A DNA stretch of 64,000 nucleotides from Bryopsis sp. KO-2023. Taxonomy: Eukaryota; Chlorophyta; Ulvophyceae; Bryopsidales; Bryopsidaceae. Positions 23,638 to 34,990 of the stretch are shown here, piece after piece (the first letter of the stretch is position 1; every line of letters starts with the position of its first letter). The position numbers and the translations under genes were made by a program. Where the stretch lies: contig BSYQ01000002.1 of NCBI GenBank assembly GCA_030272585.1, positions 3,472,001 to 3,536,000 on the forward strand, given 5' to 3'. The notes below the pieces were generated by a model that was not told where the DNA came from, searched no databases, and saw nothing but the letters and a program-made list of their open reading frames with translations.

Positions 23638-25787
23638 TGTAACAACATTGGTGCTCAACAATTAGTAAACTTAGTATATCCCCAATTTCCCTTCTTTTTT
23701 AAGAACACCTAAGAAAAGTTAAAAAGCAAGTCAAAACTAAGCCGGCTCAGCTTCCTAAGTGCTTGTTGGACGTATGTTCGCCCCTTGGTCGGTAACACGT
23801 CCTCAATACTTTTTCCCAATGAAAAAACTCCATATAAAAACGTCTTTAACACTTTTTCCAGCCGAAAAATTCAACCATTTTATGTATCGTACCCATGAGA
23901 TTACGTTTTTTCTAACTCTTTATATCATATCTAAGGTTCAAAACCTCTTTCATTTTTCTTCGGATGGAAAGATCTCGCTGGGACATCTTTCCACCTCCAA
24001 AAAAAAGAAAGATAGTGGACACCTCGCTAACCCTCTCGCAGTTTGTATCATATGCTTATGTTAATCACTTTTAACGAACGTGTTAAGCGTGTGAAAGTCA
24101 AGTGTGCATCTCGGTGGAGTGCTAACATGTCGTCACAATAATCTTCCAAAAAAAAATCATGGCTGGTTTCTTGACGGAAAAATATTTATTATCACAAAAG
24201 GTGGCATTGCAATAAAAAATCACCAGCTAAATCCTTGTAATGGCCCTCCCAATTTTGCCACATCAAGACTCCCTTCACTTTTGGACGAATAATCTCATAA
24301 TTCATTCCGCTTCAGTGGCTATGTAAACCCAAGTGACTTTTGCTCTAACAATTATTGATGTAGCTAATAGCATAGCATGGATCCAACCCGATCAAGTCGG
24401 TCTCCGAGCATTTGGTCAGGCCGATCAAATTGGGATCGAATTTTCCCAATCGGATTGGCAGCCGATTATTATTGGCCATGTCGACCATATAAAAAACAAT
24501 TTTTAACTAAATTTATTATTAGGCCGTTTTTTTTTTCCGAGAATGCATTTAATTGATCACCTTTGTTTAATTTTCTCATCATCGGCTTCACCCATTTTGT
24601 TGCAATCCGCCCATAATAGTCCCCGTAACAATAATCCGACAGGGGAAAGGCCAACACCATCGAGGCTTGTATAAAACCTGCCACCTAAACTTTGATCTTA
24701 ATTTTCCAACAAAAAAGCTAAGGTGTAGAACAAACATGTCGCGAAAATAACTTCTCCAATTTAACAGATTAAAAAGTCCATTTTATCTTCCACCACCCAA
24801 TCATTGCATACCGAACACAAACGGGAGAATCGTGACAAACCTCTTGAATCCAAAACTGAATTGTGTCACTCGGCGAAAAAAAAACAAAACGGCAGTACGC
24901 ACCTTAGAAATCGCTTGAAAAATGTGCTAAAAAAAAAAGATAAGTAGCATATCCGAAACTTGAATCAAGGAAAGAGTTCACGAAGCACCGATGAGTTTGA
25001 GCGAAATAGTCGTTCTTAAAAGAAAAACACTGTAAACAACAAGTGAAGCGATTGTTTTCGGATGAGTGGGACTATCTATAATACGTTCCTGACTTCGTGA
25101 CTACCTAACAATGGATTTATAGCAATATAAAAAGCAAAACAGATTTTTTTTGGAAAGCTCCACATACGGTTTTGCTATTTTTCAACGGGCCAATAAAATT
25201 GATCGTCTCCCCGTAATTGATTGTCACGTTGAGGCGTGCCTACAACAATCAAACATGTGCGGGAACTTTGTTTTCATTTTCATTAGTTTTGTTTTTTTAG
25301 CGTGGGCATCAATCCCGGAAGATTTATACGTGTTATGGTTGTCGCCATTGTAACAAAATGTGCACGGGTAGCACAACTGACTCTTCTCCTCATCGTGAGG
25401 GCGGATCCGGAAAGTTCTTTACTCTTTATCTATCATTATTCAAACCCCAGACCTCTCCAACCCAACGGCCGCGAGTATTTTAAGCTACCTATTAGGTAGT
25501 ACCTAAGCTTTGTGCGCCATCAACAAAGCGGATCTTTCACCAAGAAACAAATGTACAAGGGACTTAAAGAGGAGAAAGAAAGTATGGTAGTCCACAGCCG
25601 GATTCGAACCTGCTTTAGCCTCGGCTCATTAACTTTCATTTGAGATAAAAGCCGGGCGCTCCCAAATAGACATGCGACAACCGATTTTGATATTGAACAA
25701 AAACTCGTGAAATTGACGGAGACGTTTTGGGGGCAAAGTTTTAGCAGAATCTCCAAGTACTCGGTCATTGATGTAGATTAGAACAAG
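23638..25787. other. Decayed sequence with a tRNA-like patch
   Basis: No gene. On the minus strand near 25,594-25,618 lies GGTTCGAATCCGGC, a B-box-like motif, but no cloverleaf with a matching acceptor stem could be formed, so it is at best a relic. The sequence stops directly at the 8 bp duplication of the intact hAT transposon. Confidence 0.5.
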
Positions 25788-25798
25788 GTTCTTGTCAG

Positions 25799-26130
25799 TG
25801 GTAGGACTTTACGGTTACGGTACCGTAAACCGTACCGTAACCTCACTCCGGTCACTTACGGTTACGGTCACTCCGGTCCGGACCGGAGTGGTTTTCGTGC
25901 TCGGAACCGGACCACCGTAAATGTTATCCGTAGTACTACGGCGTCATTACGGCGGTCCGGAGCATGAAATGACGGATTTACGGTTCGGTTATCACCGTAC
26001 ACCGGAGCATGCCGTAAACTCACCGTAAATCAACAACCGTAGCACCGTAAATCATCCACCGTAGCGCCGTAATCACGTGACCGTAACACCGTAAACCGCA
26101 AACCGGAGTCCGTTCCACCGTAAAGAGGAG
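25799..26130. promoter_or_regulatory. Left subterminal TTACGG/CCGTAA array
   Basis: More than twenty copies of CCGTAA or its complement, mixed with CCGGACCGG. It ends about 130 bp before the transposase ATG, so it probably combines transposase-binding sites with the transposase promoter; the promoter role is inferred. Confidence 0.75.
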
Positions 26131-26259
26131 TTACGGTGGGAAGCTGTCCCGTCGTACGCAACCTCCCTTATAACCTAGCCACTCTCCCATCGCTAGTTTC
26201 TCCTTTGGTTTTCTACTGTCTCGCGGTGTGTTTTCGTTTTTTTCCGGAGTGTGTTCAGT

Positions 26260-29200
26260 ATGTCGGCGACGTCGGATGTTCAGTTGATGGGCGAGGTCAG
26301 AAAGGATGCGGGGTTGCGTCCTGTCGACTACGCACCGCTGGCGACCCTGGTGGTGCAGCTCGACGACGGCTCGTGGGAGGCCTATGTAAAAGGAGAAAAG
26401 GGGAAGAAAAAAGAGGACAGGCTGGTCAAGCTGAAGTGTTTGCTGTGCGGACACATGTGCTCTTGGTGTAAGTATTTTGTATTTTTTTTTTTTTTCTTTT
26501 TCTGGGTTAATATTTCTGGAGTAGTTTTTTATTTTGGTGTGGATGTCTGCAGCCAAGGGGTCCTACAGTGGCCTCAAGTCCCACTGCTCTGGGAGGCATG
26601 GTGTGAAAGACCATGATGTCCTCACCACTGCCAAGGGGTGGATCGATGATGCTGCGAAGGATGGGAAGGACTTCCCATTACAAGAATGGACGTCGAAAAT
26701 GGCAGCAGCAGGCCATTTGAAGCCAGGAAAGGGGGGGAAGTCAAGCGAGGACCCATCCGAGACGCTGATATCCAAGTCTCTACACCGGGTAGGTTTGTGA
26801 TTGCTTGTGATGTTAATGCATGTGTTGTTGTGTTGCTGGATGCTGGAATTTCCAGCCTGATTTTTGGGGGACTGCATGTGTTGTTGTGTTGCTGGATGCT
26901 GGAATTTCCAGCCTGAATTTTGGGGGACTGCATGTGTTGTTGTGTTGCTGGATGCTGGAATTTCCAGCCTGAATTTTGGGGGACTGCATGTGTTGTTGTG
27001 TTGCTGGATGCTGGAATTTCCAGCCTGAATTTTGGGGGACTGCATGTGTTGTTGTGTTGCTGGATGCTGGAATTTCCAGCCTGAATTTTGGGGGACTGCA
27101 TGTGTTGTTGTGTTGCTGGATGCTGGAATTTCCAGCCTGAATTTTGGGGGACTGCATGTGGTGCTGATGTGCATGTGTGATGTACAGAATGTGCGCTACC
27201 AAGCCGGCAGTGCCGGATACAAGAGGTTCGTCAGGGAAGCGGCAAAGTGGGTGGCGAGGGACTCCCTTCCTTTTGGGACTCCATGCACTCCAGCCTTCCT
27301 CGAGTTCGCCAGGGTGCTTGAACCCAAATGCCCAAAAGTGGATCCCAAAACCATAAAGCGCGAGATCAGTTCTGTCTACAAGAGCGAGATGGAAAGGTTG
27401 ACGAGGTCCGTCCCATGGAAGGTAACCGCTTTTACGACCGACCTGTGGAAGAGTAGGACTTCATGTGAATATATAACATTCACATGCAGCTGGGTAGATA
27501 CAGAGTGGGTTTTGCAGACTAGGACATTAGGATCGCATAGGTTAGAGTATACAAGCATAACCGCAGAGGTTCTTTCGGTGGAAATTCCAAAACTGCTTCA
27601 GGGGTACTTTGGGGGGTCAGCTCAGTTAGGAGAAATGAGGCCGACCATAATTTCAGATTGTGGATCGAATATTAGGAAGGCCCTTCAAGAAGAATTAGAA
27701 TTTGACTGGCTCAGGTGCTCCTTGCACATGCTCCACAATGTGGTGCAGCTGGGCTTAGGGCATATAGGCGTTATTGGGAGGGTCAATAAACACACGGCCT
27801 TACTACTAGAGGCAATAGATGTGTTGAAAGGGGTAGCAGCCCATGTACGGCGCTCCTCTACTTTTAAAACTAAGTTCAGTCAGGCTCAGGTAGAGATGTG
27901 GGAAAGGGGGGAAGGGGGGGAAGGGGGGGAGGGGGGGGAGGTGGAGTACATGCCGGCGGACCTCGGGGAGGAGGAAAGCGAGGACTCGCTGAAGGATGCA
28001 CAGGATATGGCGCCACAGGTGGATAAACTCTCCTTTATTTTCTGTTGCTTCCATTCACTTCCCTTTTTCTGTGTTGCTGCTTGCTTCTTGTTATAAGTTG
28101 AATTTTTTCTGACATCTAAATGGCTTGTTTTGGGTGTTGTTTGGCTGCAGGGTCCCACCAGTCAGGATCTTGATGATATTGCTGCAGCTGCTGCTGCTGC
28201 TGCTGCTGCTGCTGTGGAAGATCTGACATCACAGGTGATTATTGAGTTGTATTTTTTTTTCCAAAATTTTGGTCCGGTTCCGGTTTTTTACGGTTTTTTA
28301 CGGTTTTTTACGGTGTTATACGGTTTTTTACGGGTGTTTTACGGGTGTTTTACGGGTTTTTTACGGTTTTTTACGGTTTTTTTACGGTGTTTACGGTGTT
28401 TACGGTGTTTTACGGTGTTTTACGGTGTTTACGGTTTTTTACGGTTTTTTACGGTCGAACAAATTTTCACTATCATTGACATGTTGTGTTCCAATCGATT
28501 TCAATGCATGTCTGTGAGGTGACAAGTGTTGTGTGATCTGCAGGGAGAGGGCACGGCAGAGACCATGGATGTGGAAGTGGTTGGCCCTTCTCAACAGGCT
28601 GGTGGCCCTTCGCAACAGTCTGGTGCACCATCATCGCAGCCGGCACCCCCACCAAGAAAACCTAGGGTGCTGCAACTCCCCACGATCGTGAGCACACGGT
28701 GGAACAGCACCTTCATCATGCTCCAGAGAGCCGTGAGGCTCAGGCCAGCAATCGATCGATTGCTAGCTGAGCAACATGGGGAGGGGGATGAGCACCGTGA
28801 AATAACACCACGGCAGTGGACGCTGCTGGAGAGCCTGTTGGAGTTGCTGAAAGTTGCGAGGGATGCCACACACCTGTAAGTACAACATTGCAGAAAAAAA
28901 ACCAAACAAAAAACTTGATTATTGAGAAGATGTATGATTTTTCAAGTAGTGTGAACAAAACGACAAAAGAAAAAACAGGGAATAACAAACTGAACTGCAG
29001 CCCGTTATTTATCAAGTATTCATTCAATGTGATGTCTTGTTTTAGATTGGAGGCATCGAAAACAGTGACAAGCGGGAGGGTGGTCCTGACGTTCGCGAGG
29101 ATCCACAGTTTTTGGAAAGACTGGATCAGAACAAATGTGGAGGCCGTGAAGGAGGGGAGATCCCCCCCACCGAACATCCAGGCGCTGTCGCCAATTGTGT

Positions 29201-29853
29201 ATGCCATGGTGGACAAGCTGGAGAAGGAATGGAGCGACCCGCAGCTCGGGCTGGCCTGGATGTTGTGCGCTCTTATGGATGTGTCAGTGCGGTGGCGATC
29301 CCTCGAAGAAGCGTACCTGTTTTTGCAACTGCTGCCCGACAACCAAGCTGATTTTCCTGCTCCCCAGGGGATGCTCCGGTTTGGCCCTGAGAGACTCCTC
29401 TTCCACAAGTCCTCCATGCTGAGGCACCTAAGGATACTGCTTTCGGATCATGCACGTGATCTGATCGAGAAGGGGGAGATCACCGTCCAAGCCACACAAA
29501 CCAAAAAAAGAAAAGGGAACATAAGCACAGTCTTGTGCAGCGATGACAGCGATGACGGTGGTGGTGGGGGTGACAGGACCTTGGCTTTGCATGAAATAGA
29601 CAGATTTCTGGGTGAGAGACAGAATATGGGCAAGTGTAGTGAACCCCTGGTGTGGTGGCGGGAAAATAAAAGTCGACTTCCGATAGTCAGTGAGTTGGCT
29701 CGTCGGTATCTTGCTGTCCCAAGCAGCTCAGCTGCTAGTGAGCGTGCGTTCTCAAAACTGGGACACATAGTGCGTTCTAGAAGGTCACGGTTATCCGATG
29801 ATCACGTCACCGAGCTTTCACTTTTATCGGGCTGGTGTGAAGAGCGGGGTTGA
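26260..29853 (+). CDS. hAT transposase with BED finger and hATC dimer domain, 832 aa
   Basis: Exons 26,260-26,467, 26,553-26,788, 27,188-28,018, 28,151-28,234, 28,544-28,875 and 29,046-29,853 join with GT-AG introns and stay in frame, giving 832 residues. A BED zinc finger is split by intron 1 (C60, C63, H80, H85, with WSKGSYSGLK between). The RNase H-like core shows TTDLW (D233), IISDCGSN (D305), and the RCSLHMLH motif (C325, H328). STRWNST and the LLELLKVARDAT helix follow in exon 5; that helix is the likely region of the third acidic residue. The C-terminal hATC dimer domain has LARRYLAVP, SSSAASERAFSKLG and SRRSRLSDDHV. A Gly/Glu-rich run and an alanine run sit at linker positions. No stop codons were found. 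Activity is inferred from intactness; the enzyme would excise and insert this and related hAT elements. Confidence 0.95.
26819..27165 (+). repeat. 56-bp tandem repeat, six copies, in transposase intron 2
   Basis: The unit contains GTTGCTGGATGCTGGAATTTC and GGGGGACTGCATGTG. The CATGTG word recurs at 26,875, 26,931, 26,987, 27,043 and 27,099, exactly 56 bp apart. Copies are almost identical, so the array expanded recently. It ends just before the intron acceptor TGTACAG. Confidence 0.9.
28270..28460 (+). repeat. TTTTTTACGG array in transposase intron 4
   Basis: About seventeen spaced copies of TTTACGG or GTTTACGG. The core TTACGG is the same word as the subterminal binding array of the transposon, now placed within its own transposase gene. 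Confidence 0.85.
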
Positions 29854-29859
29854 TTGGAG

Positions 29860-30475
29860 GGGGGGGGTGATTCAATGGGGAAAGGGGGGAGGGGGGGGAA
29901 GGGGGGGGAAGGGGGGGGGAAAACCAAAAAAAAAATAGAATCAAAATGAATCATCCGATGGGATGTTAATGGTTGTGACTCTGTGGGTTGATGGGCTGTT
30001 GGGACTCTGTGGGTTGATGGGCTGTTGGGATTATGTGGGTTGATGGGCTGTTGGGATACTGTGGGTTTATAAACAGTTGGGATTCTGTGGGTTGATGGGT
30101 GGGATCATGTGAGTTAATGGTTGTGACTCTGTGGGTTGATGGGCTGTTGGGATTATGTGGGTTGATGGGCTGTTGGGATACTGTGGGTTGATGGGCTGTT
30201 GGGATTCTGTGGGTTGATGGGTGGGATCATGTGAGTTAATGGTTGTGACTCTGTGGGTTCATGACCTGTTGGGACTCTGTGGGTTTTTGGGCTGTTGGGA
30301 CTCTGTGGGTTTATGGGCTGTTGGGATTATGTGGGTTGATGGGCTGTTGGGATACTGTGGGTTGATAAACAGTTGGGATTCTGTGGGTTGATGGGTGGGA
30401 TCATTTGAGTTAATGGTTGTGACTCTGTGGGTTCATGACCTGTTGGGACTCTGTGGGATGTTGGGCTGGGTGGGA
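29860..30475 (+). repeat. G-rich tract and GTGGGTTGATGGGCT minisatellite, 3' of transposase
   Basis: Just after the stop codon are runs of 6 to 9 G separated by A pairs (29,856-29,920). From about 29,950 follow around nineteen units of TGTGGGTTGATGGGCTGTTGGG with higher-order repetition of about 120 bp. Nothing codes here; it lies between the gene and the right subterminal array. Confidence 0.85.
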
Positions 30476-30529
30476 ACAAATATAAATGGTTTTACAACCA
30501 CTCTGTGGATGTTTCTCCCTGTATCAGGT

Positions 30530-30870
30530 GTGACCGTAGCAACCGTAGTGACCCGTAATGACTCCGTACATCCCGTACCGTACTTTGGCAACTACGGTGC
30601 ACTACGGACCGTAAAATCAACCGTAAAAGACTGACCGCAACACCGTAATTGACCCACCGGACCACCGTAAATTCTGACCGTAACACCGTAACCCGTAAAA
30701 CCGTAAACCATAAAAAACCACCGTAACCAGGACCGTAACCAACCGTAAATCAGCCGGACCGTAACCGGAGTAAACAAGTCCGGTTACGGTACGGAGTTAC
30801 GGCCGTAGTACGGTGACCGTAACCCGACCGTAACCGGACCGGACCGGAGCCGGACCAAAAAATCGGCCCA
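30530..30870. promoter_or_regulatory. Right subterminal CCGTAA array
   Basis: A dense array of CCGTAA words with short CCGGACC blocks, mirroring the left end of the hAT element. Probably transposase-binding sites. Confidence 0.75.
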
Positions 30871-30891
30871 AGTCCTATCTCTGGTTCTTGT

Positions 30892-32077
30892 CCGTTTTTA
30901 GATCACCTCTAGCGACCCATTCTTTTCAAATTTGACGACCTTCTCATGTAGTGAATACCATAACCGCTGCATGCACAAGTTCTGTGTGCAGATGCGATGT
31001 CTCCCACAAGGCATAAGTTAAACATGTGTTCCCAACGATGAAGACATCTTGAAATACAACGAGCAACCCTTGTCGGACTCCTTCAAGTCCTCCACAAACT
31101 TCAATTTTTCTTGCTCCTCACTACAAATAACTTGAAATAGAACTAAGAGTTTGAAGATACTCTAAGGAACTTGGCGGGACCAACTTCACTTTTGCCTAAC
31201 GCAAAAGTGTGATTCCCGGACCCTCCCTTTTTTCGGGGAAAGACAAGGGGGTAAAATTGAACGATTGAACTTTCCTAATAATCGGGCGGTTTTCTCATGC
31301 GAGTGAGGTGGTGCCCATACGATGGAGGCCTTGGTAAGACCTTGGTTTCGTAGATAATTTCTCTAGCCCCCTTTGCCCTTCCCCATAGTCCTTCGAAAAA
31401 ATTCCCCTAGACATCTTCCCTAGTCTTGAAAGTCTTTTCTCCTGAAGCAACACTCATAAATCTTTCCATAGATCCTAATTAACTCTAGTGGATGAGGAGC
31501 GAATAAAAAAAGTTAAATGTCCAGCCATCCGGTTTGTTGGTGAAGTTGTATGCAATAAATTATGCAAGCTAAGAAACCTATCCGTCAATTATCGTGAACG
31601 AAAGCAAATCCCGAAAATTATCATCAAGAAATCTTGCATATGATACAAGGTGAGTAAATATAAAACATCTTCCTAAGCATCTTTTGAAAAAAAAAATTGT
31701 CGGGCGAGCTAGCCATGCTTATTGGCGGACCCCCTATTTGTAGCATCAGTTTGTTTTCACATTGAAAATAAAAATAGACAGAAAATCTAAACTATGCAAA
31801 AGATACTTGGTATTAGGGATATAAAAATCATCGAAAATTCTTCGCAACGATCTCAGCGCTTGCCCCGGTGTAAAGGTAATCTGTGTCGTCTGTTTCAAAA
31901 CGAAGGTGTTTTTAATCGGAACAATGCTCCTAATGCGACAAACTTTTTACCTAGTTCGTTTCCTAGCAATTCCTTTCGAATACAAGGTTTACAGTCTCTT
32001 TGAAGAATCTTATGGAATTGGAAGCCTATCCAGCTTGGTTCGTATTTGGTTGCATGTGTACGTTGCGGATATTTGCG
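30892..32077. other. No gene recognised
   Basis: Decayed inner sequence of the inverted-repeat block. The minus-strand frame at 31,895-32,173 is open for 92 codons but has no recognisable motif and partly overlaps the next hAT element. Confidence 0.5.
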
Positions 32078-32085
32078 TTCCACAT

Positions 32086-32757
32086 CAGACCTGGGCGCCG
32101 ATCCGTTGGACCGGACCGGACAGGACCGGCAACCACTTTTTGGACCGGATTTGACCTTTCTTAGACAGGTCAAATCCGGTCTGGAAAGGTCAAATCCGGT
32201 CCAAGAAAGGTCAAATCCGGTCTAGTAAAGGCCACCTTTTCTAGACCGGATTTGACCTTTCCAGACAGGTTGTCGCCTGTCTAGTACGGTCATACTCGTG
32301 TGACCTGTTTTAGACCGGTGTGACCCTGTTTTAGACCGATGTGACGCCCAATGTGACCTGTTTTAGATCGGCTCCAGGTCGGTCTGGACAGGCAGCCCAC
32401 CTGTCCAGACCGACCTGGAGCCGGTCTAAAACAGGAGAACAACCCTGTCAAGACAGGGTCGTTCCGGTTTTAGACAGGTCACATCGCCGGTCTAATAAAG
32501 GCGAAATGTGGGTGTGACCTGTCTAAAAACGGAAAATCTGTCAGAAAACCGGTCCAGATTTCTGCAGATTTCCGAGGTTGACTGGACCGGAGTGGACAGG
32601 ACCGGACAGGTCACAACCTGTCCGGTCTTGCAAGGACCGGCGTTTTTTCGCTGGACCGGACAGGACCGGACAGGACCGGACAGGTCAGCCGGTCCATGGA
32701 CAGGTTGGACCGGACCGGACCGGTTTTTCGCTGCCGGTCCGGTCGGGCCCAGGTCTG
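32086..32757. mobile_element. Non-autonomous hAT element (672 bp), GGACCGG-rich
   Basis: Terminal repeats begin CAGACCTGGGC on both strands. The 8 bp duplication TTCCACAT is perfect at 32,078-32,085 and 32,758-32,765. Both ends are packed with GGACCGGACAGGACCGG-type words, and the middle holds many copies of AGACCGG and GTCAAATCCGG in both orientations, giving a strong hairpin. No transposase motif. Confidence 0.92.
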
Positions 32758-32765
32758 TTCCACAT

Positions 32766-34289
32766 ATCCCAAGCGTCCCAAGGGGGCGGAACTACAGTGC
32801 TCGAACAATGTTTTTATGGTTTTACATAGCTGCACTGGCTCAAGAATTTAAAAGGGGGTTTCTTATTTTATTTTATATTTTTTTACATCATAATGGAGCA
32901 AACGCAGTCAAAACAAGGAACGAGCACCTAGAGTCTACGAGGAAGGTCATCACCACGTTTCAAAATGAAAGGTTTCCGAGTCACAAGAGCGCATAATCGC
33001 TTAGACAACACCTCATCTAAATGAATCAACAATGGCTATGCCAAAGCTATAGTTCGTTTATGTAATTTGGGTAACAAATGAAACTCGGGAAGAATGTTTA
33101 ACACATCTCGAAAGTTGGAAGGTAAAATTTTTAACCAAATTTCCCGGAAAAATTGGTATCATATAATACCTTGAGTTTTTTCTCATGAAACGCAATTCGC
33201 GGCGGTCTTGTGGCAATAACAGATCCACTTCTTTTACCCACTTGGAAGAATTTACACACGAGAAAAATGGAAGGCCAAGCACAATAATCAATACGTTTTC
33301 GATTCAAACGACCCCGGTACCTCGCCAGGAGTAGTCTCCACATAACACAAACGAGTTGTTCGAGTGACACCGTGCAATGGAACAAAAACAGTTGCAACCT
33401 AAACCTTGAGCGTTGCTTGCGGAGCTGCGCGTATGGTGCCACGTGCTCGGAACATTTGCAGAAACCCCGCAGTATCAACGACGTGCTTGAGGTGGTGCAT
33501 TTTACAAAAAAAAATAACTGAAAGTATAAAAGAATAGCACTTAGTGCTCCCACAAGGTTTCTTGATACACTCACAAAGGCTGGTGACCTAACTCCTCGGG
33601 TCCCATTAAAGGCTTTGTGTGAATTACAATAGTGCGAATCGACTCTTTTTAACACGAGCTCGGTTATTGAATCAAGCAGTGACTCTCGCTTCCTAGAGGT
33701 GGATCGATATGGGTTCGACTCCCACCGAGAGTAGCAAGGTTTTTTACACCTTTTTCATGTTTTGTTTCTTGTAGATGAGTGGGACGTTACGGAGGGGCAC
33801 ATGATTTTCATGTCCTTTCACTTTGTAGATGCGTAGCAGCAAATAGTTGCCCGAAATGTGATGCAACCATCTTAAGGAGCCATGATAGTAGAACTTGGGT
33901 TTGGGGTTGTAGTACATTTGGGAGTACGACAGGGGTTATAGGGCAAGGGGCCATCCTGTAAAAATTAAATTCCCAGTGACTCTCTCTCTCTCTCTCTCTC
34001 TTTCTGTGTGTGTGTGTGTGTGTGTGTTTGTGTCTCGGGGACTTGTGAGCCTATTATATCAAGCCAAATGACTGTCATTGCACTACTTGTGGCAATACGT
34101 TCTAGCCATCGTGTAAATTGGCGGATCCTAGTGAGAATATACTATTTCCCTTCGGTTTTCCGTGACGCACCAGTGAAATCCATCAAGGAAAGTTTAGAAG
34201 AAGATATACATAGAACTCCACAAATTTTGCAACTCAATTTTTTAAACAAGAGATTGAATCGAAGTTGAAGTACGAAAAGCTTCTTGGAA
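32766..34289. other. Decayed sequence with microsatellite and tRNA-like motif
   Basis: No gene recognised. Near 33,672-33,732 the plus strand has ACTCTCG ... TGGGTTCGACTCCCAC-CGAGAGT, that is a 7 bp acceptor-like stem and a T-arm, but only about 37 bases lie between the stem halves, so it is a truncated tRNA or the head of a tRNA-derived repeat. A (CT)n(GT)n run occupies about 33,979-34,030. Confidence 0.5.
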
Positions 34290-34990
34290 CCCGGCGCAAA
34301 TGTCCTATTGTGTAAGAAGAAATGGTCCGCGTCTAATCATTGATTTTTGAAAATTAAACACTCTTGGTAAAGGTGAATGTATCCATGGTTTGCTCGATAC
34401 TAGAGATATCGTTGGTTTAATACTTTATCACTCTAGATATCGCTAAAGCTTATAATAAAATGCCTTTGGCGGAAGATGTCACAGGTTTGATGGCTTCTCT
34501 TGTTTGAGAACAAGGGTACATTTATTCGACTATACCACATGGGATGTCAAGATCGGTGAAAGTGCTTACAAAGAGAGTCAAGGGAGTCCTAGAAGGGCAA
34601 AAATTGAAGCGATATATGGACGACAAACTGATAGGAGGAAGAAATCCTAACGAATGCTTACGAAGACTTCGGAAGGCAATAACTCCGTAACACTTTGCGA
34701 ATCAACATTTTGGGCAAATCAAGAATTATGGACGCCGATGCCGATTAATTAACGTTATGATTGAAATCATAGAAAAAGAAACAAGGCAAGATGATGGGGA
34801 ACTTATGATGTCGAAGTGCATTGATGCAATTCAAGAAATGATGGACAAGGAAAAGTGGAGCCCAAACCTTATGGCCAAATTGTGGGGGACGGTACCATAA
34901 CGGTGCTACATTATTGCCTCGGTCGAAGCGTACAGAATAACGGCGGAAGTAGAAGGTATGATGTTGCGTTGATGGAAATGAGAAACCTTG
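34290..34990 (+). pseudogene. Reverse transcriptase remnant with YMDD box
   Basis: Across frames the plus strand reads GPRLIIDF, then after stops FITLDIAKAYNKMPLAED (first catalytic Asp in LDIA), then an NKGTFIRLYHMG block, and finally KRYMDDKLIGG at 34,607-34,640, whose YMDD is the second catalytic box. The order and spacing are those of RT. At least four stops or frame shifts separate the blocks. The YMDD frame continues to a stop, and a later frame (MSKCIDAIQEMMDKEKWSP) may be the connection domain. The family within LTR elements is unclear. Confidence 0.7.

Larger units (their letters stand above)
25796..30883 (+). mobile_element. Complete hAT DNA transposon (5,088 bp)
   Basis: Ends are CAGTGGTAGGACTT (left) and, inverted, CAGAGATAGGACTT (right). 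The 8 bp duplication GTTCTTGT is perfect at 25,788-25,795 and 30,884-30,891, the hallmark of hAT transposition. Dense copies of TTACGG/CCGTAA fill the first 330 bp and last 330 bp on both strands, the expected subterminal transposase-binding array. Between them lies one six-exon transposase gene with no stop or frame shift. The only target damage is the duplication itself, so the insertion is young, and the copy looks autonomous. It interrupts the decayed sequence of the inverted-repeat block. Confidence 0.96.

Noticed and set aside
25590-25680. Possible tRNA on the minus strand
   Set aside because: The B-box GGTTCGAATCC is good, but no acceptor stem or anticodon arm could be formed around it.
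26563-27174. Minus-strand frame with repeated NSSIQQHNNTCSPPKFRLE motif
   Set aside because: It is the complement of the 56-bp intronic tandem repeat; the repetition is in the DNA and the frame is incidental.
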